From NCBI RefSeq assembly GCF_024679095.1, contig NW_026111671.1, forward strand, positions 1 through 64,000: a DNA stretch of 64,000 nucleotides, in the 5' to 3' direction. Source of the DNA: Eriocheir sinensis. Taxonomy: Eukaryota; Arthropoda; Malacostraca; Decapoda; Varunidae. Both the position numbers and the translations under genes were made by a program. This document shows positions 46,766 to 61,394 of this stretch, piece by piece. Under the pieces are notes generated by a model. The model saw nothing but the letters and a program-made list of their open reading frames with translations, was not told where the DNA came from and did not search any database. Each line of letters opens with the position of its first letter. Position 1 is the first letter of the stretch.

Positions 46766-46811
46766 AAATAATAATAATAATAATAAATGGTCTATTCATT
46801 TGTAGGAAGCC
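46766..46811. other. Non-satellite insert: (AAT)n plus ~24 bp of unique sequence
   Basis: An AAT-type run follows CAATAAAA, then TGGTCTATTCATTTG and TAGGAAGCC, after which inverse monomers resume at ATTAAATAATG. TAGGAAGCC has locally higher G+C than any monomer I can find. The flanking monomers are both inverse but from different positions of the higher-order unit. Confidence 0.8.
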
Positions 46812-48826
46812 ATTAAATAATGTAAACTCGCGTCAAAATAAATAAACAAAATATCAATAAAAGAATATGTATTTGTATGAAACTAGATATAGAAAATACA
46901 CATAAAATAACCTAAATTTGTATAAAACTATATACAAAAAAACACAAAAATAATTTAAATTTGTATGAAAATAAATATACAAAATACACATAAAATTAGG
47001 TAAATTTGTATTGAAATACATATACAAAATACATTTAAAATAATGTAAATTTGAATGAAATTATATAAAGAAATACATTTAAAATAACGTAAATTTGTAT
47101 AAAATATATATAAAAAATACACATTAAATAATAAAAATATGTATAAAAAAATATATACAAAACACAAATAGTATAATATAAAATCGTATCAAAATATATA
47201 CACAGAATATTAATAAAATAATGTAAATTTGTATGAAAACTAAGATGCAAAATACCTATAAAATAATGCTTTTTTTAAAAATTATATATACCAAAAATAT
47301 ATAATATACAATACAATATACAATATACAATAAGGTAAATTTGTATTGAAATAGATATGCAAAATACATATAAAACAATGTAAATTTGTTTCAAAATATA
47401 TATACGAATACTCATATAATAACGTAGATTTCTATAAAAATATATATACTAAATTCACATAAAATTAAGTAAATACGAATAGAAAAAGTACACAAAATAC
47501 ACATAAAATAATGTAAATTTGTATATATATAAATAAACAAAATACCAATAAAAGAATGTGTATTTGTATAAATATAAATATACAAAATGCACATAAAATA
47601 ACGTAAATTTGTATAAAACTATATACAAAAATTTACAGAAGTAATTAAATTTGTATGAAAATAGATATACAAAATACACACAAAATAAGCTAAATTTGAA
47701 TTGAAATATATATACAAAATACATAAAATAAAGTAAATTTGTTTCAAAATATTTTTAACAAATACACATATAATAACGTAAATTTGTATAAAAATATATA
47801 AACAAAATGCACATTAAGTAATGTAAATACGTATACAAAAAATATGTACAAAATACACAAATAATCATGTCATTCGTATCAAAATAAATAAACAAAAAAC
47901 TAATTAAATAATGTCAATTTGTATGAGAAAACATATACAAAATACACATAAAATAACGCAAATTTCTATAAAAATATATGTACAAAAATGCACATAAAAT
48001 TAGTTTGCATAAAAAATATATATACAAAACACACATTAGATAATGTAAATGAGTATAAAAATATGTATACAAAATACCTGTGAAATAATCTAAATTCGTA
48101 TCGAGTTAAATTAAGAAAATAACAATAAATTAATGTAATTTTGGATGAAAATATATATAGAAAACACATAAAATAACCTAAATACAAATACAAATAAACA
48201 CATTAAATAATTTAAAATTGAATGAAATAAATATACAAAATAAACATAAAATAAGGTAAATTTGTCATAAAATATATGTAAAAATACACATAAAATGATA
48301 TAAATTTGTATGAAAATATATATACAAATACACATAAAATAACATGAATTTGTATAAAATTTGTTTCAAAATATATACGAATACACACAATAAAATAACG
48401 TAATTTTTTATGAAAATGTATATATAAAATAAACATAAAATAATTTAAATACGTAGAAAAATATATATACAAAATACACATAAAATAATGTAAACTCGTA
48501 ACAAAATAAATACACAAAATTCCAGTAAAAGAATGTATATTTGGAGGAAAATATATATACAAAAAACAAATAAAATAACTAAAATTTGTATAAAAATATA
48601 TAAAAAAATACACAAAAATAATTTAAATTTGTTTGAAAATAGATATGCAAAATACACATAAAGTTAGGCATATTTGTATTGAAATACATATACAAAACTC
48701 ACATAAAATAATGTAAATTTGTATAAAAATATATATACAAATACACATAAAATAACGTAAATTTGGATAAAATATATATATATACAAAATATACATTAAA
48801 TATTTTAAATATGTATAAAAATATAT
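46812..48826 (-). repeat. Inverse block, inverted copy of 9331-11320
   Basis: Carries ATGAAAACTAAGATGC (47233), AATACGAATAGAAAAAG, CGAGTTAAATTAAG (48100), CCAGTAAAAGAATG (48521) and AAGTTAGGCATATTTG, the complements of monomers at 9580-11040. A short stretch of irregular AATATACAATAC repeats (47300-47330) replaces part of one monomer. Confidence 0.84.
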
Positions 48827-49640
48827 TATATTATATATATTTTTATTGACATTTGCGTTATTTATGTGTATTTTGTATATGTTTTCTCACAGAAATTTAC
48901 AGTATTTTATTGTTATTTTGTCTATTTATTTTGATACGAATTACATGATTGTTTGTGTATTTTGTACATTTTTTTATACGTATTTACATTATTTAATGTG
49001 TATTTTGTTTATATATTTTTTTACAAATTTACGTTATTATATGTGAATAAGTATTTTGATAAAAATTTACATTATTTTATGTATTTTGTATATATATTTC
49101 AATTCAAATTTAGCTTATTTTATGTGTATTTTGTATATCTATTTTAATACAAATTTAATTACTTCTATGTATTTTTGTACATAGTTTTATATAAATTTAC
49201 GTTATTTTATGTGTATTTTGTATATTTATATTTATACAAACACACATTCTTTTATTAGTATTTTGTTTATTTATTTTGATACGAGTTTACATTATTTTAT
49301 GTTTATTTTGAATACATTTTTTTATACGTATTTACTTAATTATATGTGTATTTTGTATATATATTTTATAGAAATCTACGTTATTTTAGGTGTATTCCTT
49401 TATATATTTTGAAACAAATTTACATTGTTTTATATGTATTTTGCGTATCTATTTCAATACAAATTTACCTTATTGTATGTGCATTTTGTATACTTATTTT
49501 AATACAAAATCAGATATTTTATGTGTTTTCGTATATATATTTTTATAAAAAATGCGTTATTTTATGGGTATTTTGCATCTTAATTTTCATACAAATTTAC
49601 ATTATTTTATTAATATTTACATTATTCTATTTGTGTTTTG
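46940..49640. repeat. Segmental copy R4, inverted relative to 8820-11320
   Basis: Both sides of the J2 hairpin correspond in reverse order and orientation to 8820-11320. The hairpin loop is TATATTAT here, the reverse complement of ATAATATA, which confirms the inversion. Confidence 0.78.
48815..48846. repeat. Hairpin junction J2, copy 4 in inverted orientation
   Basis: Arms ATAAAAATATAT and ATATATTTTTAT pair perfectly. The loop is TATATTAT, opposite to the other three copies. Confidence 0.93.
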
Positions 49641-49641
49641 T
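48835..49641 (+). repeat. + block after inverted hairpin J2
   Basis: TTGACATTTGCGTTATTTATG, TTTTCTCACAGAAATTTAC, GATACGAATTACATG, then a partial higher-order unit with TTATGTTTATTTTG and ATTTTAGGTGTATTCC, and the GGGTATTTTGCATC mark at 49565. Ends TTTGTGTTTTGTAAATATG. Confidence 0.83.
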
Positions 49642-51954
49642 AAATATGTATAAAAAATATATATACAAAACACAAATAGAATAATGTAAAATCGTATCAT
49701 AATAAATACATAGAATGTAAATAAAATAATGTAAATTTGAATGAAAATAAAGATGCAAAATACCCATAAAATAACGCATTTTTTATAAATATACAAATAA
49801 AATAATGTAAATTTGTATGAAAATAAAGATGCAAAATTCCCATAAAATAGCGCATTTCTTATAAAAATATATATACCAAAATACACATAAAATAATTAAA
49901 TTTGCATTGAAATAAATATACAAAATGCACATACAATAAGGTAAATTTGTATTGAAAGAGATATGCAAAAAATACATATAAAACAATGTAAATTTGTTTC
50001 AAAATATATATACGAATACAAATAAAAAAAACGTAGATTTCTATATAAATATATATACAAAATACACATAAAATTAAGTAAATACGTATAAAAAAATGTA
50101 TACAAAATACATATAAAATAATGTAATTTCGAATTAAAATAAATGTAAATTTGAATGAAAATATAAAAACAAATACACTTAAAATAACGTAAATTTGTAT
50201 AAAATATATATGCAAGATACACATTAAATAATGTAAATGTGTATAAAAAAATATATACAAAAAACAAATAGAATAATGTAAAATCGTACCAAAATAAATA
50301 CACAGAATATCAATAGAATAATGTAAATTTGTATGAAAATAAAGATGCAAAATTCCCATAAAATATCGCATTTCTTATAAAAATATATATACCAAAATAC
50401 ACATAAAATATTTAAATTTGTATTGAAATAAATATACAAAATGCATATACAGTAAGGTAAATTTGTATTAAAAGAGATATTCAAAAATACATATAAAACA
50501 ATGTAAAGTTTTTTCAAAATATATATACGAATACACATAAAATAAAGTAGATTTCTATATAAATATATATACAAAATACATATGAAATTATGTAAATACG
50601 TATAAAAATATATATACAAAATACATATCAAATAATGTAAATTCGTGTCAAAATAAATAAACAAAATATCATGTAAAGAATGTGTATTTGTATAAAAATA
50701 GAAAATAGATAATAAATTTGTATAAAATATATATGCAAGATACTCATTAAATAATGTAAATAGGTATAAAAAAGTATATACGAAAAACAAATAGAATAAT
50801 GTAAATTCGTATCAAAATAAATACACCGAATATTAATAAAATAATGTAAATTTGTATGAATATAAAGATGTAAAATTCCCATAAAACAGCGCATTTCTTA
50901 TAAAAATATATATACCAGAACACACATAAAATTTTTGAATTTGTATTGAAATAAATATACAAAATGCACATACAATAAGGTAAATTTGTATTGAAAGAGA
51001 TATGCAAAAATACATATAAAACAATGTAAATTTGTTTCAAAATATATATACGAATACAAATAAAAAAACGTAGATTTCTATAAAAATATATATACAAAAT
51101 ACACATAAAATTAAGTAAATACGTATAAAAAAATTTAAACAAAATACACATAAAATAATGTAAATTCGATTTAAAATAAATAAACAAAATACCAATAAAA
51201 GAAGGTGTATTTGGATAAATATAAATATACAAAATACATATACAAAATAAACATAAAATAAGGTAGATTTGTAATAAAATATATGTACAAAATACACATA
51301 AAATAATGTAAATTTATATGAAAATATATATACAAATACACATAAAATACCATGAATTTGTATAAAAATATATATTCAAAATAAATATTAAATAATGTAA
51401 AAGCGTATAAAAATATATAAACAAAGTACATATAAAATAAAGTAAATTCGTATCAATATAAATCAACAAAACACCAATAAAATAATATATATATGAACGA
51501 AAATAAATTTACAAAATACACATAACATAACTAAAATTTGTATTAAAATATATACAAAAATACATAGAAATAATTTCAGTTTGTATGAAAATAAATATAC
51601 AAAATACACATAAAATTTCTTTTGAAATGTATATACAAAATAGCCATAAAATATTGTAAATTTGTGTCAAAATATATAAACAAATACACAAAATAACGTA
51701 AATTTGTATGAAAAATATATACAAAATACACATAGAATAATGTCAATTCGTATCAAAATGAATGAGCGGAATATCAATAAAATAATGTAAATTTTTATGA
51801 AAATAAAGATGCAAAATACCCAAAAAATAAAGCATATGTTTATAAAAATACAGATACAAAAATACACATCGAATAATTAAATTTGTATTAAAATTAATAT
51901 ACAAAATGCGTATATAATAAGGTAAATTTGTATTGAAAAAATATGCAACTTACA
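49642..51954 (-). repeat. Inverse block (2.3 kb)
   Basis: Repeated partial units with GATGCAAAATTCCCAT at 49829, 50346 and, with one change, 50867; CGAATACAAATAAAAAAA (50012, 51052); CTTATAAAAATATATATACC. The segment from 51262 to the end is copy V1. Ends at inverted J1, GCAACTTACACGTTTACTC. Confidence 0.84.
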
Positions 51955-52510
51955 CGTTTACTCATACAAATTTATATTATTTTATTGGTATTTTCTTTAT
52001 TTATTTTGACACGAATTACATGTCTATATGTGTATTTTGTACACATTTTTTTTATACGTATTTATATTATTTAATGTGTATTTTGTTTATATGTTTTCAT
52101 ACAAATTTACGTTATTATATGTGCATTTGTATAAATATTTTGATACAAATTTACTTTATTTCATGTATTTTGTATATATATTTCAATTCAAATTTAGCTT
52201 ATTTTGTGTGTATTTTGTATATATTTTCATACAAATTTAATTACTTCTGTGTATTTATGTATATAGTTTTATATAAATTTACGTTATTTTATGTGTATTT
52301 TGTATATTTATATTTATACAAATACACATTCTTTTATTGGTATTTTGTTTATTTATTTTGATACGAATTTACATTATTTTATGTGTATTTTGTATACATT
52401 TTTTTATACGTATTTACTTCATTTTATGTGTATTTTGTATATATATATATTTATAGAAATCTACGTTATTTTATGTGTATTCGTATACATATTTTGAAAG
52501 AAATTTACAT
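51262..52510. repeat. Segmental copy V1
   Basis: From GTAGATTTGTAATAAAATA through the J1 switch to TTACATTGCT. Copies V2 (57411-58673) and V3 (59231-60490) share the same order, the J1 switch and the AAAGCGTATAAA variant. J1 switches of V1 and V3 are 7978 bp apart. Confidence 0.8.
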
Positions 52511-52986
52511 TGCTTTATATGTATTTTGCGTATCTATTTCAATACAAAATTACCTTATTGTATGTGTTTTTTATATATTTATTTTAATACAAATCTAATT
52601 TTTTGTGTATTTTGGTATATATATTTTTATAAATAAAAAAATGCGTTATTTTATGGGTATTTTGCCTCTTTATTTTAATACAAATTTACATTATTTTATT
52701 AATATTCTGTGTATTTATTTTGATACGGTTTTACATTATTCTATTTGTGTTTTTTATATATTTTTTTATACAAATTTACGTTATTTTAAGTGTATTTGTT
52801 TATGTATTTTCATTCAAATTTACATTATTTTATGTGTATTTTGGGTATGTATTTCCATACAAATTTACGTAATTTATGTGTATTTTGTATATTTTTTTTC
52901 ATACAAATTTAAAATATTTTTGTGTATTTTTGTATATAGTTTGATACAAATTTAGGTTATTTTATGTGTATTTTGAATATCTATTA
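51955..52986 (+). repeat. + block after inverted J1
   Basis: 15-mer lineage in + orientation (inverted relative to 480-1485): CGAATTACATGTC, ATGTGCATTTGTATAAATA, mark at 52326, TATAAATAAAAAAATGCG at 52629. Ends TTTTGAATATCTATTAAAT. Confidence 0.85.
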
Positions 52987-55900
52987 AATATATATAAAAA
53001 ATACATATGAAATTATGTAAATACGTATAAAAATATATATACAAAATACATATCAAATAATGTAAACTCGTGTCAAAATAAATAAACAAAATATCATGAA
53101 AAGAATGTGTATTTGTATGAAAATAGATAATAGATAATAAATTTGTATAAAATATATATGCAAGATACACATTAAATAATGTAAATATGTATAAAAAAGT
53201 ATTTACAAAAAACAAATAGAATAATGTAAAATCGTATCAAAATAAATACACCGAAAATTAATAAAATAATGTAAATTTGTATGAAAATAAAGATGCAAAA
53301 TTCCCATAAAATAGCGCATTTCTTATAAAAATATATATACCAAAATACACAAAATTTTTAAATTAGTATTGAAATAAATATACAAAATGCATATACAATA
53401 AGGTAAATTTGTATTGAAAGAGATATGCAAAAATACATATAAAACAATTTAATTTGTTTCAAAATATATATACGAATACAAATAAAAAAACGTAGATTTC
53501 TATTAAAAATATATATACAAAATACACATAAAATTAAGTAAATACGTATAAAAAAATGTATTCAAAATACACATAAAATAATGTAAATTCGAATTAAAAT
53601 AAATAAACAAAATACCAATAAAAGAATGTGTATTTGGATAAATATAAATATACAAAATACACATACAAAATAAACATAAAATAAGGAAGATTTGTAATAA
53701 AATATATGTACAAAATACACATACAATAATGTAAATTTATATGAAAATATATATACAAATACACATAAAATACCATGAATTTGTATAAAAATATACATTC
53801 AAAATAAATATTAAATAATGTAAGAGCGTATAAAAATATATATACAAAGTACATATAAAATGAAAATTAAGATGCAAAATACCTATAAAATAACGCATTT
53901 TTTTATAAAATTATTGATACCAAAATACACATAAAATATTTGAACTTGTATTAAAATAAATATACAAAATGCACATACAATAAGGTAAATTTGCATTGAA
54001 ATAGATATGGAAAATACATTTAAAATAATGTAAATTTGTTTCAAAATATATATACGAATACACATAAAATAACGTAGATTTCTATAAAAATACATATACA
54101 AAATACACATAAAATTAAGTCAATACGTATAAAAAAATGTATACAAAATACACATAAAATATGTAAATTCGTATAAATGTAAATAAACAGTATACCAATA
54201 AAAGAATGTGTATTTGTATAAATATAAATATACAAAATGCACATAAAATAACATAAATTTATATAAAACTATATACATAAAATAACGCAAATTTCTATAA
54301 AAATATATGTACAAAAATGAACATTAGATAAATTTGCATAAAAATATATATACAAAACACACATTAGATAATGTAAAGGAGTATAAAAATATGTATACAA
54401 AATACCTATGAAATAATCTAAATTCATATCGAATTAAATTAAGAAATACCAATAAAATAATGTAATTTTGGATGAAAATATATATACAAAATACACATAA
54501 AATAACTTAAATACAAATACAAATATACACATAAAATAATTTAAAATTGAATGAAATAAATATACAAAATAAACATAAAATAAGGTAAATTTGTAATGAA
54601 ATATATGAAAAAATACACATAAAATAATATAAATTTGTATGAAAATATATATACAAATACACATTAAATAACATGAATTTGTATAAAATTTGTATCAAAA
54701 TATATACTTATACACACAATAAAATAACGTAATTTTTTTTATGAAAATGTATATACAAAATACACATAAAATAATTTAAATACGTAGAAAAATATATATA
54801 CAAAAAACACATAACACATATGTAAATATGTATAAAAATATATAAACAAATACACATAAAATAATGTAAATTTGGATAAAAAATATATACAAAATCAACA
54901 TTAAATAATGTAAATATATATATAAAAAAATATATACAAAAAACACATAGAATAATGTTAAATCGTATCAAAATAAATAAAGAGAATATCAACAAAATAA
55001 TGTAAATTTGTATGAAAATAAAGATGCAAAATATCCGTATAATAACGCATATTTGCATAAAAATATATATACAAAAATACATATAAAATAATTAAATTTG
55101 TATTAAAATAAATATACAAAATGCACGTACAATAAAGTAAATTTGTATTGAAATAGATATGCAAAATACACATTAATAATGTAAATTTGTATCAAAATAT
55201 ATATACGAATACTCATAAAATAGAGTAAATTTCTATGAAAATATACATACAAAATAGATATACAAAATACACATATAACTAGTTAAATTTGTATTTAAAT
55301 ACATGTACAAAAAACACATAAAATAATGTAGATTTGTATGAAATGAAAACAAATACATTTTATATAAAATATATATACAAAATACACATAGAATAATGTA
55401 AAATCATATCAAAATGAATACACAGAATATCAATAAAATAATGTAAATTTGTATGAAAATAAAGATGCAAAATACCCATAAAATAAAGCATATTTTTATA
55501 AAAATGCATATACAAAAATACACATAGATTAATCAAATTTGTATTAAAATTAATATACAAAATGCACATACAATAAGGTAATTTTGTATTAAAAAAATAT
55601 GCAAAATACACATAAAACAATGTAAATTTGTTTCAAAATAAATATACGAATACACATAAAATAACGCAGATTTCTATAGAAATATATATACAAAATACAT
55701 TTGAAATAATGTAAATACGTATAAAAATATACATGCAAAATACACATTAAATAATGTTAATTCGTGTCAAAATAAATAAACAAAATATCATGAAAAGAAT
55801 GTGTATTTGTATGAAAATAGATATACAAAATACATATAAAATAACCTAAATTTGTATAAAACTATATACAAAAATACACAAAAATAGTTTAAACTTGTAT

Positions 55901-56565
55901 GAAAATAAATATACAAAAAACATATAAAATTAGGTAAATTTGTATTGAAATACATATACAAAATACACATAAAATAATGTAAATTTGAATGAAAATATAT
56001 AAACATATAGACTTAAAATAACGTAAATTTGTATCAAATATATACGCAAAAAACACATTAAATAATGTAAATATGTATAAAACACAAATAAAATAATGTA
56101 AAATCGTATCAAAATAAATACAGAAAATATTAATAAAATAATGTATATTTGTATGAAAATTAAGATGCAAAATACCCATAAAATAACGCATTTTTTTATA
56201 AAAATATATATACGAAAAAACATAAAATATTTGATTTTGTATTAAAATAAATAGATATACATAATACACATAAAATAAGTTAAATTTGAATTGAAATATA
56301 AATACAAAATACACAAAATAATGTAAATTTGTGTCAAAATACTTATACAAATACACATATAATAACGTAAATTTGTATAAAAATATATAAACAAAATACA
56401 CATTAAATAATGTAAATACGTATAAAAAAAATGTACAAAATACACAAATAATCATGTAATTCGTATCAAAATAAATAGACAAAATACCAATAAAATAATG
56501 TAAATTTCTATGAGAAAACATATACAAAATACACATAAATAACGCAAATATCAATAAAAATATAT
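52987..56565 (-). repeat. Long inverse block (3.6 kb) ending in hairpin J2
   Basis: 52987-53860 is of the AATTCCCAT/AATAAAAAAACG lineage. At 53860 TATAAAATGAAAATTAAGATG joins it to the 25850-28519 lineage, followed directly to the hairpin. Confidence 0.84.
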
Positions 56566-57180
56566 ATAATATAATATATTTTTATACATATTTAAAATTT
56601 TTAATGTATATTTGTATATATATTTTATCCAAATTTACGTTATTTTATATGTATTTATTTATATATTTTCATACAAATTTACATTATTTTATGTGAGTTT
56701 TGTATATGTATTTCAATACAAATTTGCCTAACTTTATCTGTATTTTGTATATCTATTTTCAAACAAATTTAAATTATTTTTGTGTATTTTTGTATATATT
56801 TTTATACAAATTTTAGTTATTTTATTTGTTTTTTGTATATATATTTTCCCACAAATATACATTCATTTATTGGAGTTTTGTGTATTTAATTTTTTACGAA
56901 TTTACATTATTTTATGTGTATTTTGTATATATATTTTTCTACGTATTTAAATTATTTTATGTGTATTTTATATATACATTTTCATAAAAATTTACGTTAT
57001 TTTATTGTGTGTATTTGTATATATTTTCAAACAAATTTTATACAAATTCATGTTATTTTATGTGTATTTGTATATATATATTCATACAAATTTATATTAT
57101 TTTATGTGTATTCTTATATATATTTTATTACAACTTTACCTTATGTTATGTTTTATTTGTATATTTATTTCATTTAATAT
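55370..57180. repeat. Segmental copy R3 around hairpin J2
   Basis: The left side matches 27300-28519 and 8130-9310, the right side matches 28540-28800 and 9490-10040. Shares TTTGCCTAACTTTATC/G and TTCATGTTATTTTATG. Confidence 0.8.
56554..56585. repeat. Hairpin junction J2, copy 3
   Basis: Perfect 12-bp arms around ATAATATA, same orientation as 9299-9330 and 28508-28539. Confidence 0.93.
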
Positions 57181-57408
57181 AATCAAATTTAAATTTATTG
57201 TATATGCATTTTGTATGTTAATTTTAATACAAATTTAATTATTCTATGTGTATTTTTCTATGTGTATTTTTATAAAAATATGCTTTATTTTATGGGTATT
57301 TTGCATCTTTATTTTCATACAAATTTAAGTTATTTTATTGATATTCTGCTCATTCATTTAGATACGATTTGACATTATTCTATGGGTATTTTGTATATAT
57401 TTTTCATA
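56574..57408 (+). repeat. + block after hairpin J2
   Basis: Follows 9490-10030 to about 57180, where TTCATTTAATATAATC joins it to a J1-proximal lineage (ATGCTTTATTTTATGGG, 57282). Ends TATTTTTCATAGGAG. Confidence 0.83.
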
Positions 57409-58115
57409 GGAGTAGATTTGTAATAAAATATATGTACAAAACACACATAAAATAATGTAAATTTATGTGAAAATATATATACAAATACACATAAAATACC
57501 ATGAATTTGTATAAAAATATATATTCAAAATAAATATTAAATAATGTAAAAGCGTATAAAAATATATACCCAAAGTACATATAAAATAATGTAAATTCGT
57601 ATCAATATAAATCAACAAAACACCAATAAAATAATATATATTTGAATGAAAATAAATTTACAAAATACACATAACATAACTAAAATTTGTATTAAAATAT
57701 ATACAAAAATACATAGAAATAATTTGAGTTTGTATAAAAATAGATATACAAAATACACATAAAACTAGGTAAATTTCTTTTGAAATGTATATACAAAATA
57801 GCCATAAAATATTGTAAATTTGTGTCAAAATATATAAACAAATAAACATAAAATAACGTAAATTTGTATGAAAAATATATACAAAATACACATAGACTAA
57901 TGTCAATTCGTATCAAAATGAATGAGCAGAATATCAATAAAATAATGTAAATTTTTATGAAAATAAAGATGCAAAATACCCAAAAAAATAAAGCATATGT
58001 TTATAAAAATATAGATACAAAAATACACATCGAATAATTAAATTTGTATTAAAATTAATATACAAAATGCGTATATAATAAGGTAAATTTGTATTGAAAA
58101 AATATGCAACATACA
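57409..58115 (-). repeat. Inverse block, left half of copy V2
   Basis: Starts GAGTAGATTTGTAATAAAA. AAAATACCATGAATTTG, AAAGCGTATAAA, TGAATGAGCAGAATATC and GCATATGTTTATAAA monomers, then inverted J1. Confidence 0.85.
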
Positions 58116-58673
58116 CGTTTACTCATACAAATTTATATTATTTTATTGGTATTTTGTTTATTTATTTTGATACGAATTACATGATTATATGTGTATTTTG
58201 TACACATTTCTTTATACGTATTTACATTATTTAATGTGTATTTTGTTTATATATTTTCATACAAATTTACGTTATTATATGTGTATTTGTATAAATATTT
58301 TGATACAAATTTACTTTATTTCATGTATTTTGTATATATATTTCAATTCAAATTTAGCTTATTTTGTGTGTATTTTGTATATATTTTCATACAAATTTAA
58401 TTACTTCTGTGTATTTATGTATATAGTTTTATATAAATTTACGTTATTTTATGTGTATTTTCTATATTTATATTTATACAAATACACATTCTTTTATTGG
58501 TATTTTGTTTATTTATTTTGATACGAATTTACATTATTTTATGTGTATTTTGTATACATTTTTTTTATACGTATTTACTTCATTTTATGTGTATTTTGTA
58601 TATATATATTTATAGAAATCTACGTTATTTTATGTGTATTCGTATACATATTTTGAAACAAATTTACATTGCT
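58116..58673 (+). repeat. + block, right half of copy V2
   Basis: Same as 51955-52505 to the shared TTACATTGCT variant, where it is cut off and joins inverse sequence AATAAATTTGTATAAAA. Confidence 0.84.
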
Positions 58674-59932
58674 AATAAATTTGTATAAAATATATATGCA
58701 AGATACACATTAAAATAATGTAAATATGTAAAAAAAAAAAGTATATACAAAAAACAAATAGAATAATGTAATATCGTATCAAAATAAATACACCGAATAA
58801 TAATAAAAAAAATGTAAATTTGTATGAAAATAAAGATGCAAAATTCCCATAAAATAGCGCATTTCTAATAAAAATATATATACCAAAATACACATAAAAT
58901 ATTTAAATTTGCATTGAAATAAATATACAAAATGCATATACAATAAGGTAAATTTGTATTGAAAGAGATATGCAAAAATACATATAAAACAATGTAAATT
59001 TGTTTCAAAATATATATACGAATACAAATAAAAAAACGTAGATTTCTATAAAAATATATATACAAAATACACATAAAATTAAGTAAATACGTAAAAAAAA
59101 TGTATACAAAATACACATAAAATAATGTAAATTCGAATAAAAAAAAATTTAAAAAATACCAATAAAAGAATGTGTATTTGGATAAATATAAATATACAAA
59201 ATACACATACAAAATAAACATAAAATAAGGTAGATTTGTAATAAAATATATGTACAAAATACACATAAAATAATGTAAATTTATATGAAAATATATATAC
59301 AAATATACATAAAATACCATGAATTTGTATAAAAATATATATTCAAAATAAATATTAAATAATGTAAAAGCGTATAAACATATATATACAAAGTACATAT
59401 AAAATAATGTAAATTCGTATCAATATAAATCAACAAAACACCAATAAAATAATATATATTTGAATGAAAATAAATTTACAAAATACACTTAACATAACTA
59501 AAATTTGTATTAAAATATATACAAAAATACATAGAAATAATTTGAGTTTGTATGAAAATAGATATACAAAATACACATAAAACTAGGTAAATTTCTTTTG
59601 AAATGTATATACAAAATACACATAAAACATTGTAAATTTGTGTCAAAATATATAAACAAATACACATAAAATAACGTAAATTTGTATGAAAAATATATAC
59701 AAAATACACATAGAATAAAGTCAATTCCTATCAAAATAAATGAGCAGAATATCAATAAAATAATGTAAATTTGCATGAAAATAAAGATGCAAAATACCCA
59801 AAAAATAAAGCATATGTTTATAAAAATACAGATACAAAAATACACATCGAATAATTAAATTTGTATTAAAATTAATATACAAAATGCGTATATAATAAGG
59901 TAAATTTGTATTGAAAAAATATTCAACATACA
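58674..59932 (-). repeat. Inverse block
   Basis: ACACCGAATAATAAT, GATGCAAAATTCCCAT (58842), CGAATACAAATAAAAAAACG (59020), then V3 from 59231: AAAGCGTATAAAC, AATTCCTATCAAAATAAATG, inverted J1. Confidence 0.85.
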
Positions 59933-61394
59933 CGTTTACTCATACAAATTTATATTATTTTATTGGTATTTTGTTTATTTATTTTGATACGAATTACATG
60001 ATTATATGTGTATTTTGTACATATTTTTTTATACGTATTTACATTATTTAATGTGTATTTAGTTTATATATTTTCATACAAATTTACGTTATTATATGTG
60101 TATTTGTATAAATATTTTGATACAAATTTACTTTATTTCATGTATTTTGTATATATATTTCAATTCAAATTTAGCTTATTTTGTGTGTATTTTGTATATA
60201 TTTTCATACAAATTTAATTACTTCTGTGTATTTTTGTAAATAGTTTTATATAAATTTTCGTTATTTTATGTGTATTTTGTATATTTATATTTATACAAAT
60301 ACACATTCTTTTATTGGTATTTTGTTTATTTATTTTGATACGAATTTACATTATTTTATGTGTATTTTGTATTCATTTTTTTATACGTATTTACTTCATT
60401 TTATGTGTATTTTGTATATATATTTTTATAGAAATCTACGTTATTTTATGTGTATTCGTATATATATTTTGAAACAAATTTACATTGTTTTATATGTGTC
60501 TTGCATATCTATTTTAATACAAATTTACCTTATTGTTTGTGTTTTTTGTATATTTATTTTAATACAAATTTAATTTTTTTATGTGTATTTTGGTATATAT
60601 ATTTTTATAAATAAAAAAAATGCGTTATTTTATGGGTATTTTGCATCTTTATTTTCATACAAATTTACATTATTTTATTAATATTCTGTGTATTTATTTT
60701 GATACGATTTTACATTATTCTATTTGTGTTTTGTACATATTTTTTTTATACAAATTTACGTTATTTTAAGTGTATTTAATAATGTATTTTCATTCAAATT
60801 TACATTATTTTATGTGTATTTTGTGTATGTATTTCAATACAAATTTACCTAATTTTATGTGTATTTTGTATATTTATTTTCATACAAATTTAAAATATTT
60901 TTTTGGATTTTTGTATATAGTTTGATACAAATTTAGTTTATTTTGTGTGTATTTTGTATATCTATTTTCATACAAATACACATTCTTTTACTGATATTTT
61001 GTTTATTTATTTTGACGCGAATTTACATTATTTAATATGTATTTTGTATATATATATTTATACGTATTTACATCATTTCATGTGTATTTTGTATAGTTTT
61101 AAACAAATTTATATTATTTAATATGTATTTTGTATATATATATTTATACAAATACACATTCTTTTATTGGAGTTTTGTTTATTTATTTTGATACTAATTT
61201 ACATTATTTAATGTGTATTTTTTATACATTTTTTATACGTATTTACTTAATTTTATGTGTATTTTGTATATATATTTTTATAGAAATCTACCTTATTTCA
61301 TGTGTATACGTATATATATTTTGAAACAAATTTACATTGTTTATATGTATTTTGCATATCTATTTTTGTGTATTCTGTATTTATTTTTGTTATA
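59933..61394 (+). repeat. + block with 15-mer higher-order unit
   Basis: J1 then CGAATTACATGATTATATG, mark 60303, TATAAATAAAAAAAATGCG (60607), second mark 60980, GTATAGTTTTAAAC (61093), third mark near 61160. It is the inverted counterpart of 161-1485 and 23518-25077. Ends TTATTTTTGTTATAC. Confidence 0.85.
60303..60979 (+). repeat. Higher-order repeat unit, 15-monomer type (677 bp)
   Basis: Between two ACATTCTTTT marks this unit is one monomer shorter than the 715-bp type. The monomer carrying ATACATATTTACATTATTTAATG has been fused into the next one, ending ATACAAATTTACGTTATT. Inverse-strand units of about 675 bp (for example between the marks at 433 and 1108) lack the same monomer. Confidence 0.75.

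Noticed and set aside
47300..47330. AATATACAATAC stretch as a separate tandem repeat
   Set aside because: Only two or three irregular units within a single disrupted monomer; local slippage is sufficient.
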